A DNA stretch of 64,000 nucleotides from Deinococcales bacterium (GCA_013298595.1 JAAFIG010000018.1:1-64000), one strand, 5' to 3'; counted from the stretch's first letter, positions 36,201 through 45,831 are shown. The notes: generated by a model not told the origin, from the sequence alone. Numbers and translations: made by a program.

Positions 36201-36295
36201 CCAATACCTGCTACGCCCCAAAGCCCAAATGCCATACCCGGACGTTTAATCGGTAACCCTTTAAGACGTTTAACAAACTGATCTATGGGGTTCAT
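33185..36295 (-). CDS. AAA ATPase/TPR regulator with C-terminal BTAD output domain
   Basis: A 1036-aa cytoplasmic regulator. N-terminal NTPase: Walker A 'LWGVAGIGKTYATQNLL' near residue 30 and Walker B-like VLHLEDIHEAS near residue 120, a STAND/MalT-type layout. The middle (about 380-780) is a long helical array of TPR-like repeats. The last 200 residues resemble a winged-helix plus bacterial transcriptional activator (BTAD) domain: 'RGRKRQELLILLLEARL', then 'SLKELIRGTRTSFGKE' and 'FLLAMNPYDLEILRISLYAL'. SARP proteins carry these at the N-terminus; the reversed order is known in Deinococcus and Chloroflexi. Targets are unknown. Confidence 0.85.
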   Translation of the reverse strand: MNPIDQFVKRLKGLPIKRPGMAFGLWGVAGIGKTYATQNLLRQIQYKHLSLHATTSLPNLARALPKPKKLPNWAKTILEKIEHNQYIEIELGTSAFSAVLSENAPFVLHLEDIHEASPDQLEWVVALAKVVKRLKGVALLITSRNAPPEPFEALQLEALDFESTKILLEQEARAAIPLEAIDWIYDRSVGNPLFTLEFFKYLARLGFIWNDSQQWRWRMPAQDMMIMPATVEALIEQMLAQAVSSQVLIDVLAVKTMLPREIDVDLWASVVGISLEVLNEAVTELAKRGILINHEFAHPLFGEISAQKVPLEKRQDFARKALDSLQDNPLLAVSFLEDAALTALESRQWTERAITQAVSTNNFALAYDLKIQALEWYEPDAQQQLGLEVAREVRLYNLPKAISLFERFKPQTSDDIYIHAEVLARVGKLEAAKQLLKNMPESIKTQATWLEHLVMVHYNAEDYVGVIAKWDEFDQLRSSKNPKFLHQVAQSLTMLSRFQDAEPILEFALQQNPTEALKADIFLAKGILGDFVSDRKSAEKHYQAAREIYQHNGNFHGLGSVLYRLATVSYYHGSLSIAVGYFEQSIKFFTDVGNQAQRLQSLTALAATHIELNQCQSAEQELLEAEKQLRGTSFRSKWILACISLSFLYRGWEVPYGAVLALKYARAALVTAREIDNPRLIANCLHHLSKSETYANNPVEGLRLAEQSLTLAMKINYPAMLSYAQHARYLALRSLNQFHEARSALHTAESKIRDLGRIVDADAFALEYSCITNDWDKARALLHEMQSSENYFFAEIACRNFPELVKRTHEIQFIPALRLTTLGKIQISSTPIRGRKRQELLILLLEARLTGKPQLEKLELLEALYPQDDEDRAASSLKELIRGTRTSFGKEIIQTTQNGYALGQISSDVEEFLKSGDTQLWQGMYLPNLEFENSQNVRDLLEQALYNRMVQMLETDVREASRVSRFLLAMNPYDLEILRISLYALRAARNYKTLERVYENAKGYLLEVGETLPEHWQDFLTQHFKAAYPPQNLTTI

Positions 36296-36411
36296 AACTT
36301 TATTTTAGCAAGATTAAAGTTTTATCGTATCAAACAGATAAAACACCTATGTAATTTTACTTTTAATAAACGGTATTTAGTTTCTCAGATCCCAAAAATC
36401 AACCTAATACA

Positions 36412-36834
36412 CTATTGTTCAAAAATGAGTAAAGAAGCATACCCATTGGAATCAGGCATTTCTACGGCTGTAACTTCGATTTTGTTGCCTTTGGTTCTTG
36501 GTTCTATAATGACTTCGGCAAGTGAGGACGCTTTATCAGTATCTTTTTCCAGAATACGCCCAAAGCTGTCTCGTACAACTAAATCTACGTCACTGAGGAT
36601 TTCCTCATCGCCAACTGCCTTAATGCGGTATGTTTTACCAACCTCCAGAGTGACGGTTTGGGCTACTGAGTCACCTTCTTCAACAAATAAATTGACGTAG
36701 CCTTGAAGCAGTGTTCCTTCTGTTTCACTGACCACTTCGGCAGAAGTGTTAAAAATTGTACCTGCTGTATGTGTTGCAAAGCCAACCGATACCAAACCAA
36801 AAGCCAATAATCCCATAATCCACGGTTTTTTCAC
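36412..36834 (-). CDS. Hypothetical secreted beta-rich protein
   Basis: A 140-aa protein beginning at GTG 36834 with AAGGAG upstream. A signal peptide (IMGLLAFGLVSVGFATHTA) precedes a beta-rich domain with alternating strands such as 'VAQTVTLEVGKTYRIKAVGD' and 'DVDLVVRDSFGRILEKD', reminiscent of pre-peptidase C-terminal (PPC) domains. Function unknown. Confidence 0.65.
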   Translation of the reverse strand: MKKPWIMGLLAFGLVSVGFATHTAGTIFNTSAEVVSETEGTLLQGYVNLFVEEGDSVAQTVTLEVGKTYRIKAVGDEEILSDVDLVVRDSFGRILEKDTDKASSLAEVIIEPRTKGNKIEVTAVEMPDSNGYASLLIFEQ

Positions 36835-36975
36835 GATGTTTCTCCTTGTTGTATTTAACGTATCACACCACTGCGCTATTCGATGAGAAATAGCAATAAT
36901 TCATGTTTTGAACAGTTAAAAATTCTCGAGTTGTGCATTTTGTTCAAAGTGGGAACTTTTTTCTAACTCGTATCG

Positions 36976-36981
36976 TATTGT
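36976..36981 (+). promoter_or_regulatory. -10 box (TATTGT) for the GYF-domain gene
   Basis: TATTGT ends 6 nt before ATG 36988. Confidence 0.4.
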
Positions 36982-36987
36982 GATGCA

Positions 36988-37536
36988 ATGGAACGATTTT
37001 ACATGGTTTTTGCGGATAACTCGCAGCGTGGTCCTTATTCGGTATCGCAACTCGAGAATTTTCGACGCAATGGTGAATTACCAAAAGATGCTTTGGTTTG
37101 GACAGAAGGCATGACCGATTGGCAACCAATTGCCACAGTTGTGTCAATGCCCGATTCAACTCGAGCGCCAAATCCACCAGCGCAAAATAAATTATCAATG
37201 GTGCCTTCGAGTTCAGATGGCGCACTCGATTCTGATTACACATTTTTGTTGATCGCTCATATTCTCATGGGTGTAGCCGTATTAACGGGTGGGCTAACTG
37301 GCATTATTGCTGTCATTATGGCATATGTTAAAAAACCCGATGTGACTGGCACATATCTCGAGTCGCACACCAAATGGATTGCTGAGACCTTCTGGTGGTC
37401 GTTGGCGATTTCAATTATCGGGTTCATCTTGACTTTTGTACTGATTGGCATTCCTGTGCTTATAGGCGTTTGGATTTGGTCTATTTATCGTGTTGTGCTG
37501 GGTGCAATTCGCATCAGTGAACGTCGCGCAATTTGA
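36988..37536 (+). CDS. GYF_2 domain membrane protein (DUF4870-like)
   Basis: A 182-aa protein. Residues 1-55 form a GYF_2 domain ('GPYSVSQLENFRRNGEL...DALVWTEGMTDWQPI'), a small peptide-binding module. A linker rich in Pro and Ser follows, then a DUF4870-like membrane part with three to four helices (LLIAHILMGVAVLTGG, AISIIGFILTFVLIGIPVLI). The 3' end overlaps the lycopene cyclase gene by 52 bp on the other strand. Confidence 0.82.
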   Translation: MERFYMVFADNSQRGPYSVSQLENFRRNGELPKDALVWTEGMTDWQPIATVVSMPDSTRAPNPPAQNKLSMVPSSSDGALDSDYTFLLIAHILMGVAVLTGGLTGIIAVIMAYVKKPDVTGTYLESHTKWIAETFWWSLAISIIGFILTFVLIGIPVLIGVWIWSIYRVVLGAIRISERRAI

Positions 37537-38666
37537 TACGATATTTCAAAAGCACTTTTGGTAAATACAGGAATATTAACCGAACTCATTAAACGAAGAT
37601 CCTCGAGTAAAGAAGAATTTTCGTCTAGGAATTTAAGTACGGTTGGCGCAGGGTTTTTTTGAAATAATTGACTAAAGAACGCTGCACCACCTTGTCTTTT
37701 TTGCTCGAGGACTTGTAAGTAAACACTGTCCATCCAAGCATGACGGTCAAACATGGGTTCTGGGTACAGCGGTGATTGGGTTGCTTGCCAATGTGCAGCA
37801 ATGGCTTGGGTTTGGCGTAAAATACGCAGAAAGGCATAACCTGTGCTGGGTTTGGCTCGTCCACCTGCTACACCAATATTCATCACTCGAGGGCTGTGTA
37901 ACCTTGGAAATGGTGCGTCGGTCATGGGAATAATGCCAAATTCAGATTCGAGAATGGTGTAATCATTTGGCTCGAGATACAGGAAGTGCCGAAGGTAGTG
38001 TTTTAAACTAGCATCGTACTCACCATCGGCGAGCAGTGTGCTCGAGAATAAGGTGTACTCAACTAAGGCTGTTCTGGCATCAAACGGTAGTACATACACA
38101 AATTGGGTTTCGTTATTTTGCGGGATACGAAAATCCATAAAAGTTGCACTACTCGAGTCGAATGTATCCTGATTGGTTTTGATGATGTACCCTTTAAAAT
38201 GTTGTAACAAATGATGAAAACCCGCTTGTGGTTCTGGGCGAAAGGCACTATTACAACTCCAAGGTGCGCGGAAAAGCTTGCCATTGACTTGTACTCGAGC
38301 CTCGAGTGTATCCGATTCAAGCGATTCAATTTGCCCGTATTCAAATTGGACATTTGGACGTTTGGCTAATTCAGCTTGTATAAACGCATAAAAATCGGCA
38401 CTACGAATCATTTTATAGACATATGGTGTAATATCAAATTGCTTTGAGAAACCTTCGGCATGAAAAAAAATTGTTTGCCACTGCTTAAAAACGATGCTTT
38501 CAAATGGGTTGGTTTGAGCTTCCCAAAACGACCAAGTTCTGTCATTCGCAGTTTTCTTTTCTTTATCTACCAACAAAACTCGAGTTGTGACAGGTAAAAA
38601 ATATGCCAGCATCAAACCACTCGCGCCTGCACCAGCAATAATCATATCGAAGCTCGAGTTGGACAT
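37485..38666 (-). CDS. Lycopene cyclase (CrtY/CrtL family)
   Basis: A 393-aa FAD-dependent cyclase forming beta-ionone rings on lycopene in carotenoid synthesis. The dinucleotide motif GAGASGLMLAYFLP follows the start. The family block 'NDRTWSFWE' lies near residue 43, and 'VGVAGGRAKPSTGYAFLRI' near residue 265. ATG 38666 is favoured by TATAAA 7 nt upstream. No crtB or crtI is adjacent; pigment genes must be elsewhere. Confidence 0.88.
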   Translation of the reverse strand: MSNSSFDMIIAGAGASGLMLAYFLPVTTRVLLVDKEKKTANDRTWSFWEAQTNPFESIVFKQWQTIFFHAEGFSKQFDITPYVYKMIRSADFYAFIQAELAKRPNVQFEYGQIESLESDTLEARVQVNGKLFRAPWSCNSAFRPEPQAGFHHLLQHFKGYIIKTNQDTFDSSSATFMDFRIPQNNETQFVYVLPFDARTALVEYTLFSSTLLADGEYDASLKHYLRHFLYLEPNDYTILESEFGIIPMTDAPFPRLHSPRVMNIGVAGGRAKPSTGYAFLRILRQTQAIAAHWQATQSPLYPEPMFDRHAWMDSVYLQVLEQKRQGGAAFFSQLFQKNPAPTVLKFLDENSSLLEDLRLMSSVNIPVFTKSAFEISYQIARRSLMRIAPSTTR

Positions 38667-38673
38667 GCAACAA

Positions 38674-38679
38674 TTTATA
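38674..38679 (-). promoter_or_regulatory. -10 box (TATAAA) for lycopene cyclase gene
   Basis: TATAAA on the minus strand ends 7 nt before ATG 38666. Confidence 0.5.
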
Positions 38680-38717
38680 CACAATTTCGAGATGAAAACA
38701 CTGTATCTTGATGGCTA

Positions 38718-39989
38718 ATGAAAAAATTCTTATTGACGGCACTTTTTGCTGCTTCAACTGCTTTTGCTCAAACTACGCAATTATCACCAGCCGAAACTTT
38801 GTTTGAACAAGCGGGAAAGTATGTCATAGACAATTTTGATGGTGCAATTGCCGAACCGCTCGAGACAACAGTGGGGCGATTCCGAGATGAATTAAAAGCA
38901 GTTTGTGCTTCCGATGGTATTAATTGCCCATATGTAAAAGGCAGTTTTAGTATCCAGAACCTGATTCGATCCTTAAATGAGCGTCATACAGGATTTATCA
39001 GTGCAGAAAGAATGGAAAGTTTACGTCGGCAAAGTGAAGGTGCAGGTGCAACTGTACCAGAATTAGGCATATACTCGGCTCGGATAAGAGGTAGTACAGA
39101 CCGTGTTGTTATCGAAGTTAAATTGGGTAGTCCTGCGCTCGAGGCAGGTGTAAGAATTGCAGATCGAATTACCCAAATTAATGGAAAAAACTTGCCTGCT
39201 GGTTTATCAGATAGTAGTAACGCCATTGCCCAAGCAGAAAGCAGTGGTAATCCAATCAGTTTGACTATTCGTCGTCGGAATGAAGGAACATTAACTCTGA
39301 CGATTCAACCAAAACCTTTAACCTCGGCTGAATTACCCACACTGCGTTTGCTCGAGAACACCAATCCAAAAGCTGCTGTGCTCAGAATTCCAACCTTTAC
39401 AGGACTTGGCTTGGTGGCTAAACGAGTCTTTGAATTGGTTCGAGCCGCCGAGTCACAGAGTGTTGCACAGATAATTGTGGATTTACGCGGTAATCCTGGT
39501 GGCAGTGCCTATGAGTGTCCAACAGCGGCAAGTGCATTTACATCCGATGTGGTGACAACCTACAAGGGTCGGGCTGTCAATTTTCAAATTGGTTTTGATT
39601 TAGGTAAAGCATTTTTTAAACCAGATAATAAGGAACCCGAAATTGCTTACACCATCGAAAATCCTCGGAAATGGGCTGGGAAAATGGCTGTGCTGGTTAA
39701 TAACTCGAGTGCATCATGTAGTGAATACTTTAGTGACCATATTCAAGCAACCAAACGTGGTGCAATTGTTGGTGAATTGACTACAGGTGTAAGTAACACA
39801 GTTGTTTATAGGTACACGCTTTTGGATGGCACAGGTGTTCAAATGGCAGTGGCTAAAGCCTTTCGTAGAGATGGGAGTGCAATACCGTTTCAGGTCACCC
39901 CGGATATAGATGCCAGTTGGAATTATGGTTTACTTGCCGATGAAGGACGCGATAACATGATCGAAACTGCCTTGGAAACCATGAAATAA
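38718..39989 (+). CDS. Secreted S41-family peptidase (second paralogue)
   Basis: A 423-aa exported protease with signal peptide (KFLLTALFAASTAFAQ), PDZ domain (ALEAGVRIADRITQINGKNL) and S41 core. The nucleophile Ser is in 'VLVNNSSASCSEYFSDHI'; the Lys of the Ser-Lys dyad would be in the following ATKRGAIVGE helix. It is related to the protein at 3149-4600 but shorter, and has normal S41 length. TATCTT ends 8 nt before the ATG. Confidence 0.88.
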   Translation: MKKFLLTALFAASTAFAQTTQLSPAETLFEQAGKYVIDNFDGAIAEPLETTVGRFRDELKAVCASDGINCPYVKGSFSIQNLIRSLNERHTGFISAERMESLRRQSEGAGATVPELGIYSARIRGSTDRVVIEVKLGSPALEAGVRIADRITQINGKNLPAGLSDSSNAIAQAESSGNPISLTIRRRNEGTLTLTIQPKPLTSAELPTLRLLENTNPKAAVLRIPTFTGLGLVAKRVFELVRAAESQSVAQIIVDLRGNPGGSAYECPTAASAFTSDVVTTYKGRAVNFQIGFDLGKAFFKPDNKEPEIAYTIENPRKWAGKMAVLVNNSSASCSEYFSDHIQATKRGAIVGELTTGVSNTVVYRYTLLDGTGVQMAVAKAFRRDGSAIPFQVTPDIDASWNYGLLADEGRDNMIETALETMK

Positions 39990-40027
39990 CTGCATTTGAT
40001 ACAAACAATACAATAACCAATCAGCGG

Positions 40028-40033
40028 TATACT
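40028..40033 (+). promoter_or_regulatory. -10 box (TATACT) merged with CTCGAG, upstream of galE
   Basis: TATACT ends 7 nt before ATG 40041. Its final CT is shared with a CTCGAG, as at glpX and the MobA-like gene. Confidence 0.55.
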
Positions 40034-40040
40034 CGAGTCA

Positions 40041-41051
40041 ATGAAGATACTTGTCACAGGAGCAGGTGGGTACATTGGTTCAGTTACCAGTCAATTACTA
40101 CTCGAGGCGGGTTTTGACTTGGTGTGTCTTGAAAATTTTGTGCGTGGTTATCGTGCGCCACTCGAGTTATTGCAACAACGTTTTGGGGCTGATCGAGTGC
40201 TGCTCGAGGAAGCGGATCTTGCCAATGCAAATTTAAACCTGATTTTTCAGCGTCATCAGATTGCTGCTGTGATGCACTTTGCAGCCTTGTTAAACGTTGG
40301 TGAAAGTATGCACCAACCCACCGAGTATTTTTCCAATAATATTGTTGGTACGCAACGCCTAATCGAAGCGATGCAGCACGCTAATGTGCGGCAACTTGTC
40401 TTCTCGAGCAGTTGTACCGTGTATGGCAACGCACAGTATTTGCCAATAGATGAAGCGCATCCTGTGGTGCAACCCGAAAGTGTTTATGGGATTTCTAAAA
40501 AAATTTGTGAAGATATGCTGTCTTGGTATAGTAAAACAGGCAAACTCGAGTATGTGGCGTTGCGGTACTTTAATGTTTGTGGTGCAACCGATGATGGTGC
40601 AATAGGGGATAGCAAACGCCCGAGTTTTCATTTGATGCAAAACGCGGTGCTTGGGGCAATGGGCATGCGTGAATTTACCTTTAATTACGCCGAAGTTGAT
40701 ACCCCAGATAAAAGCCCAATCCGAGATTATGTCAATGTGGTAGACCTTGGTTTAGCCCATGTTGCAGCGTTACAATTTTTGCAACGTGAAAAACGTACTG
40801 AAATCTTTAATCTTGGCACAGGCACAGGCAATAGTGTGCTCGAGATTGTCAATAAAGTGCAAGAAATCACAGGTAAAACGTTTGTTATTTCAAGTGATCC
40901 AAATCGGCGTACAGGCGAAGCAGATCGAATGGTGGCAGATTACAGCAAAGCCAAGAGGCTACTTGGTTGGCAACCACAACGCAGCCTCGAGCAAAGTGTT
41001 AAAAGCTTGGTAACGTGGTACACCAACCATCCAAAGGGTTGGGAGCGATAA
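40041..41051 (+). CDS. galE: UDP-glucose 4-epimerase
   Basis: A 336-aa short-chain dehydrogenase-type epimerase that interconverts UDP-glucose and UDP-galactose with bound NAD. The Rossmann motif GAGGYIG is at residues 7-13. The catalytic Ser region is FSSSCTVYG (121-129) and the Tyr149/Lys153 pair sits in YGISK. Substrate pocket block 'LRYFNVCGA' is present. Length is standard. It is convergent with pyrH, 21 bp away. Confidence 0.93.
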   Translation: MKILVTGAGGYIGSVTSQLLLEAGFDLVCLENFVRGYRAPLELLQQRFGADRVLLEEADLANANLNLIFQRHQIAAVMHFAALLNVGESMHQPTEYFSNNIVGTQRLIEAMQHANVRQLVFSSSCTVYGNAQYLPIDEAHPVVQPESVYGISKKICEDMLSWYSKTGKLEYVALRYFNVCGATDDGAIGDSKRPSFHLMQNAVLGAMGMREFTFNYAEVDTPDKSPIRDYVNVVDLGLAHVAALQFLQREKRTEIFNLGTGTGNSVLEIVNKVQEITGKTFVISSDPNRRTGEADRMVADYSKAKRLLGWQPQRSLEQSVKSLVTWYTNHPKGWER

Positions 41052-41072
41052 AAGACGGATTTTGCTTGTGTA

Positions 41073-41795
<723 letters not shown>

Positions 41796-41832
41796 CTAGC
41801 TTTGCAGGTATGGATTTGTTTTGCCACAAAAA

Positions 41833-41862
41833 AAGAACGGGCAATGCCCGTTCTTAAAAATT
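41833..41862 (-). terminator. Terminator between tsf and pyrH (bidirectional form)
   Basis: A 10-bp perfect stem (aagaacgggc 41833-41842 with gcccgttctt 41846-41855), 3-nt loop, A-run on one side and T/A-run on the other. It ends rpsB-tsf transcription on the minus strand. Confidence 0.85.
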
Positions 41863-41945
41863 ACTGATTGCCTCGGCTCGAGGTGAGGAGCAAAAAATGG
41901 TGTTGTGATGTTTCATAATTTACCCCTTACCAACGACTATACAGC

Positions 41946-42773
41946 TTACTTATTACCAATTTCAAAACGGGCGAAACGCACGATTTTTGCATTACCAACA
42001 AGGACTTTGATGGTCTTGTCGTTGTCTTTGACAAACTTTTGCTCGAGTAAAACGTTTTCTTCGTAGAATTTTGCCAATTGACCTGCCACAATTTTTTCAA
42101 CGATATTGGCTGGTTTGCCTTCGTTTAAAGCTTTATTGGTCAGGATTTCTTTTTCTTTCTCGAGGTCATCGGTGTTGACTTCTTCACGACCCAAGTAACG
42201 TGGGCGTTCTGCAGCAATATGCAAGGCAACATCTTTAGCTAGGGCAATGTCGCCACCTTCGAGTTCGATTAACACGCCGATTTTATCGTTTTGGTGCACA
42301 TAAGAAACCACAATGCCGTTGCTGCTCGAGAAACGAGCGGCGCGGTGCAGTACAAGATTTTCACCGATTTTAGCGATATTGGCAGCTAAGTGATCGCCAA
42401 GGCTGATTTCTTGGTTTAAGAATTTTTGGCTAGACAGTATATCCACTTCGATAATGCCGTCCACACCTGCGTTTTCGGCAACATGTTGGGCAAATTCTGC
42501 CACCATGGCTTGGAAGTCGGTGTTACGTGCCACAAAATCGGTTTCGGAATTAATTTCAACCAAGCCAGCGGTTTTTCCGTCAGCAGTCACAAAAGCACGG
42601 ATTAAGCCGTCAGTAGCTTCGCGGTCGGCTTTTTTAGCAGCTTTGACAATGCCACGTTCACGCAACAAGGCAACAGCTTTGTCTTCATCGCCATTTGCGT
42701 CGGTTAGCGCTTTTTTGACATCCATCATGCCAGCGCCGGTCATTTCACGCAATTTCTTAATTGATTCCATCAT
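41946..42773 (-). CDS. tsf: Translation elongation factor Ts
   Basis: A 275-aa guanine-nucleotide exchange factor for EF-Tu. It begins with the UBA-like 'IKKLREMTGAGMMDVKKAL' and continues 'DANGDEDKAVALLRERG', then the conserved EINSETDFVARN. The dimerisation domain and C-terminal module are complete. AAGGAG lies about 9 nt before ATG 42773. It is preceded by rpsB. Confidence 0.97.
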   Translation of the reverse strand: MMESIKKLREMTGAGMMDVKKALTDANGDEDKAVALLRERGIVKAAKKADREATDGLIRAFVTADGKTAGLVEINSETDFVARNTDFQAMVAEFAQHVAENAGVDGIIEVDILSSQKFLNQEISLGDHLAANIAKIGENLVLHRAARFSSSNGIVVSYVHQNDKIGVLIELEGGDIALAKDVALHIAAERPRYLGREEVNTDDLEKEKEILTNKALNEGKPANIVEKIVAGQLAKFYEENVLLEQKFVKDNDKTIKVLVGNAKIVRFARFEIGNK

Positions 42774-42804
42774 AAGTATTCACTCCTTTTGCTTGCAGTT
42801 AACA

Positions 42805-42835
42805 AGCTATGAGCTTTAAGGTTTTCCTCATAGCT
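42805..42835 (-). promoter_or_regulatory. Hairpin between rpsB and tsf
   Basis: agctatgag (42805-42813) pairs with ctcatagct (42827-42835) around a 13-nt loop. There is no T-run, so it may be an RNA processing or attenuation site rather than a terminator. Confidence 0.4.
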
Positions 42836-42858
42836 CATAGCTCATGGCTTTGGGCTAT

Positions 42859-43665
42859 TTAATTTGTGGTTTCAGCCAGTTCGCTTGCTAAACGGCTGTT
42901 TTTGGTTGGTGCTTCGTACTCGGTTGGCATGACTTCTTCTTCGGCTTCTACACCTTCAACGGCAACAGTTGGTGTAATTGCGCCACCGCCACGGCATTCG
43001 ATAATCAAATCAGCGAAGCGTTGGGCAATCAGTTGAATGCTACGAATAGCATCATCGTTACCTGGGATGATGTAATCAATCACATCAGGATCAGAATCGG
43101 TGTCGGCTAAAGCAACCACTGGAATATTCAGCTTTTGAGCTTCTTTCACAGCAATGGCTTCTTTGGTTGGGTCGATAATAAAAATGGCTTCTGGTAAACG
43201 GGTCATGTTGCGAATACCACCGAGGTTCTTTTGCAAGTCACTCAGTTCTTTGGCAAGCAGAACACGTTCGGCTTTAGGGCGTGCCATGATATCGCCTGTT
43301 TCAAATTCACGTTCTAAACTCTTCATGCGTTCAACACGACCACGAATTGTACGGAAATTGGTCATCAGACCACCAAGCCAACGCACGTTGATGTAAGGCA
43401 AGCCGCAACGCTTAGCCTCGAGTTCGGTGATTTCTTGAGCTTGCTTTTTTGTACCAACCATCAAAATAATGCCACCTTTTTCGGCAACATCTTTGACAAA
43501 ATCAAAAGAACGATCTAATTGTTTTAAGGTTTTTTGCAAATCAATGATAAAAATTCCATTGCGTTCAGCAAAAATAAAACGCTTCATCTTAGGGTTCCAA
43601 CGCTTGGTTTCATGACCAAAGTGAACTCCGGCTTCGAGCAACTGCTTCATTTGAAGATACGACAT
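42859..43665 (-). CDS. rpsB: 30S ribosomal protein S2
   Basis: A 268-aa ribosomal protein. It begins '[20 protein letters not shown]' and continues '[12 protein letters not shown]', '[11 protein letters not shown]' and '[16 protein letters not shown]', all standard S2 blocks. The C-terminus has an acidic extension (about 40 residues). Few CTCGAG sites are present, as expected for strong codon constraint. A GGAG lies just before the ATG. Confidence 0.97.
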   Translation of the reverse strand: MSYLQMKQLLEAGVHFGHETKRWNPKMKRFIFAERNGIFIIDLQKTLKQLDRSFDFVKDVAEKGGIILMVGTKKQAQEITELEAKRCGLPYINVRWLGGLMTNFRTIRGRVERMKSLEREFETGDIMARPKAERVLLAKELSDLQKNLGGIRNMTRLPEAIFIIDPTKEAIAVKEAQKLNIPVVALADTDSDPDVIDYIIPGNDDAIRSIQLIAQRFADLIIECRGGGAITPTVAVEGVEAEEEVMPTEYEAPTKNSRLASELAETTN

Positions 43666-43675
43666 TTTTTCTCCG

Positions 43676-43734
43676 AGGCAACGTTCTAGGTTAGATTTGA
43701 AACACGTGGCTTAAAGCACTCGAGGACGTTGCCT
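43676..43734 (-). promoter_or_regulatory. Possible structured leader of rpsB
   Basis: A perfect 9-bp pairing (aggcaacgt 43676-43684 with acgttgcct 43726-43734) would fold the 5' leader next to the Shine-Dalgarno site. S2 is known to autoregulate rpsB-tsf in E. coli; a similar role here is only an inference. Confidence 0.35.
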
Positions 43735-43837
43735 GCCTCGAGTTGCACCAACATGAGTCTGGTGTGTTTGCAACAAAGCAAACCGACGAAGTGTACACGA
43801 AAAACACTAATCAGACAAGGGGCAGCTTATATTTTTC

Positions 43838-45823
43838 TTATAAAATAACCACCCGATGCGCGTCTGAAGCAATAATGGCATCTCGAGCCAAGGTTAAACG
43901 GGCAGGTGCAGGGGTTGGGGCGGTACTGGCACCTGGGGTTGAAATACCAACCAGCACCTCTTCTACAAATTCAACACCCGGCACTCGTTGCAATAAGGCA
44001 TATAACTCGGCGGTGTGTAAATCGCGTCCGAACCCCCAGCCTTGTTGTTGTGAACCACCAACAATTGGGTTGAGGTAATGATACAAAAGCGCTTCGGCTT
44101 GGCTACGGGTTTCAACAGCAACAATTGGATCGGTGGCTCGAGCGGTTAAACGCAGCTTAGCTTGTACTGAAATCCAAATGTACTGTGGTGCTCGAACCTC
44201 GAGTTGTGTACCAACTAAACGTTTGTCGTTTAGGGTAGAAAACACTGCTGCACGCAAATCGGCAGGTAAGGTTAAATCATCAGGGCTGATTCGACCCGTA
44301 GGATTTTGTACCTCAGGAATGATCAGCATCATAACCTGCCCTGGTTTTGGATCACCTGGTCGTTGTGGATGTTCACTCGGCGCAAGGGTTTTGGCTCGAG
44401 CTACACCATTGATACGCTCAGCATGGTATTCAAAGTCGTCACTGGTAACAGCGCGGCTTCTGGCACGTAACAAAGCTGGGGCTTGGCGTTTTGCATCCTC
44501 GAGATTTTGACCATCCGCGCCACCTGTGGCTGGGCTGCGGTTAATGGCTCGAGCAATATATGGCACAGAACTTCTCAGCACATACAAAGCACCTTTTGGC
44601 ACATTGCCAATACTGCCACCGCCATGTTGATAACGAGTAAAATGCAAGGAAGAACCTTTGGCTGGGACCCGTGAAAACGAGTAAACCTGCCCTGTGGTTT
44701 GAGGCAAAGTTGGTCCAAGGGTGATGGTGCCATCGAGTGAATCTAAAACATAATGGGTATCATTTGCATTGGAATCAGCAAAATCATTGACTTCCTGCCA
44801 AGCGGTTTCGGGTAAACCAGGTTCTTGAACCAATACATAATCTCGAGCTGGGTCTCGAGCCAGTACAGGACGTTGACTGAGAGTAAAGACTTGTCCTGGT
44901 GTGCCGTCGCTTTCGCCAAGGTATTCGTTACGCACAGAGACAGCATGGCGGGCAATTAACGTACAACCTCGAGATTCAAGCGTCACCCCTTCAAGATCAG
45001 GCGAAACCTTATAAGAACCACTTTCACTGGTTGGTGTAATCATCACCACACGAATCCAGAAGGCATTCATGCCTTGAAAAGCACCAGCGGTCATTTTAGG
45101 TAAATGTAAAATTAACTCACCAGGTGTATTAAAACCACCTGTGCCGTCGTACTCAACTTCGCATTTGACCCATTTTGTAATATTACCCTGCCAAACTTGC
45201 CATTCGATTGGCGGACAAGTCGGATCAACACCAGCACCACCTGCAACTTCAACTTGAAACTGCATGGCGAGTACATGGTAACTAAGGTCGTTCTCGAGCG
45301 CAATATAAAAAGCATCATTAATAGCAGGTGGAGTACCAAACATTGCTACTTGCGTTCCAGGTAAGGCTAATTGTCGTAAATCATGATTCACCCAACGACT
45401 ATCGGTGTTGGTGAAGGCAGCTAAGGTTTTCGGCGGATGAATCTGAAATGCCGATTCGTTACTGAAAATAATCGAATCACTGTTCTCAGTGCGAACCGTA
45501 GCAATTTCAATACCTTCGGGAATGGTGATATCCGTATCCTGAGAGGCTGAAACATAAAACGTAATGGCTGCCTGAGCAGCTCGAGGGGGTTCAAGCTTAG
45601 CCCCAATCAACTCGAGTAAACGAATCAGCACCTTGTCTGGTACACGATTTGTTCGGTACAAGATCATTTCGGTCATCCAAGCGAATAATTCAATTAACGT
45701 AATACCAGGATCAGAGGCATTATGATCTGTCCACTCTGGCGCATAACGAGGAATCAAACGTTTGGCTTCATCAACAATGTCTTGGAATCTGCGATCATCA
45801 AGATTAATATCTTTCAGTGACAT
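43838..45823 (-). CDS. eCIS baseplate J-like protein
   Basis: A 661-aa baseplate component (gp6/J family; Afp11/Pvc11-like size class). The N-terminus 'RYAPEWTDHNASDPGITLIE' followed by LFAWMTEMILYRTNRVPD is typical of the putative baseplate assembly proteins of extracellular contractile injection systems. The C-terminal part has the baseplate J-like block with 'HAERINGVARAKTL'. The Shine-Dalgarno (AGGAG) lies inside the end of the gp25 gene, 9 bp apart, so they are coupled. Confidence 0.88.
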   Translation of the reverse strand: MSLKDINLDDRRFQDIVDEAKRLIPRYAPEWTDHNASDPGITLIELFAWMTEMILYRTNRVPDKVLIRLLELIGAKLEPPRAAQAAITFYVSASQDTDITIPEGIEIATVRTENSDSIIFSNESAFQIHPPKTLAAFTNTDSRWVNHDLRQLALPGTQVAMFGTPPAINDAFYIALENDLSYHVLAMQFQVEVAGGAGVDPTCPPIEWQVWQGNITKWVKCEVEYDGTGGFNTPGELILHLPKMTAGAFQGMNAFWIRVVMITPTSESGSYKVSPDLEGVTLESRGCTLIARHAVSVRNEYLGESDGTPGQVFTLSQRPVLARDPARDYVLVQEPGLPETAWQEVNDFADSNANDTHYVLDSLDGTITLGPTLPQTTGQVYSFSRVPAKGSSLHFTRYQHGGGSIGNVPKGALYVLRSSVPYIARAINRSPATGGADGQNLEDAKRQAPALLRARSRAVTSDDFEYHAERINGVARAKTLAPSEHPQRPGDPKPGQVMMLIIPEVQNPTGRISPDDLTLPADLRAAVFSTLNDKRLVGTQLEVRAPQYIWISVQAKLRLTARATDPIVAVETRSQAEALLYHYLNPIVGGSQQQGWGFGRDLHTAELYALLQRVPGVEFVEEVLVGISTPGASTAPTPAPARLTLARDAIIASDAHRVVIL

Positions 45824-45831
45824 GATTTTCC

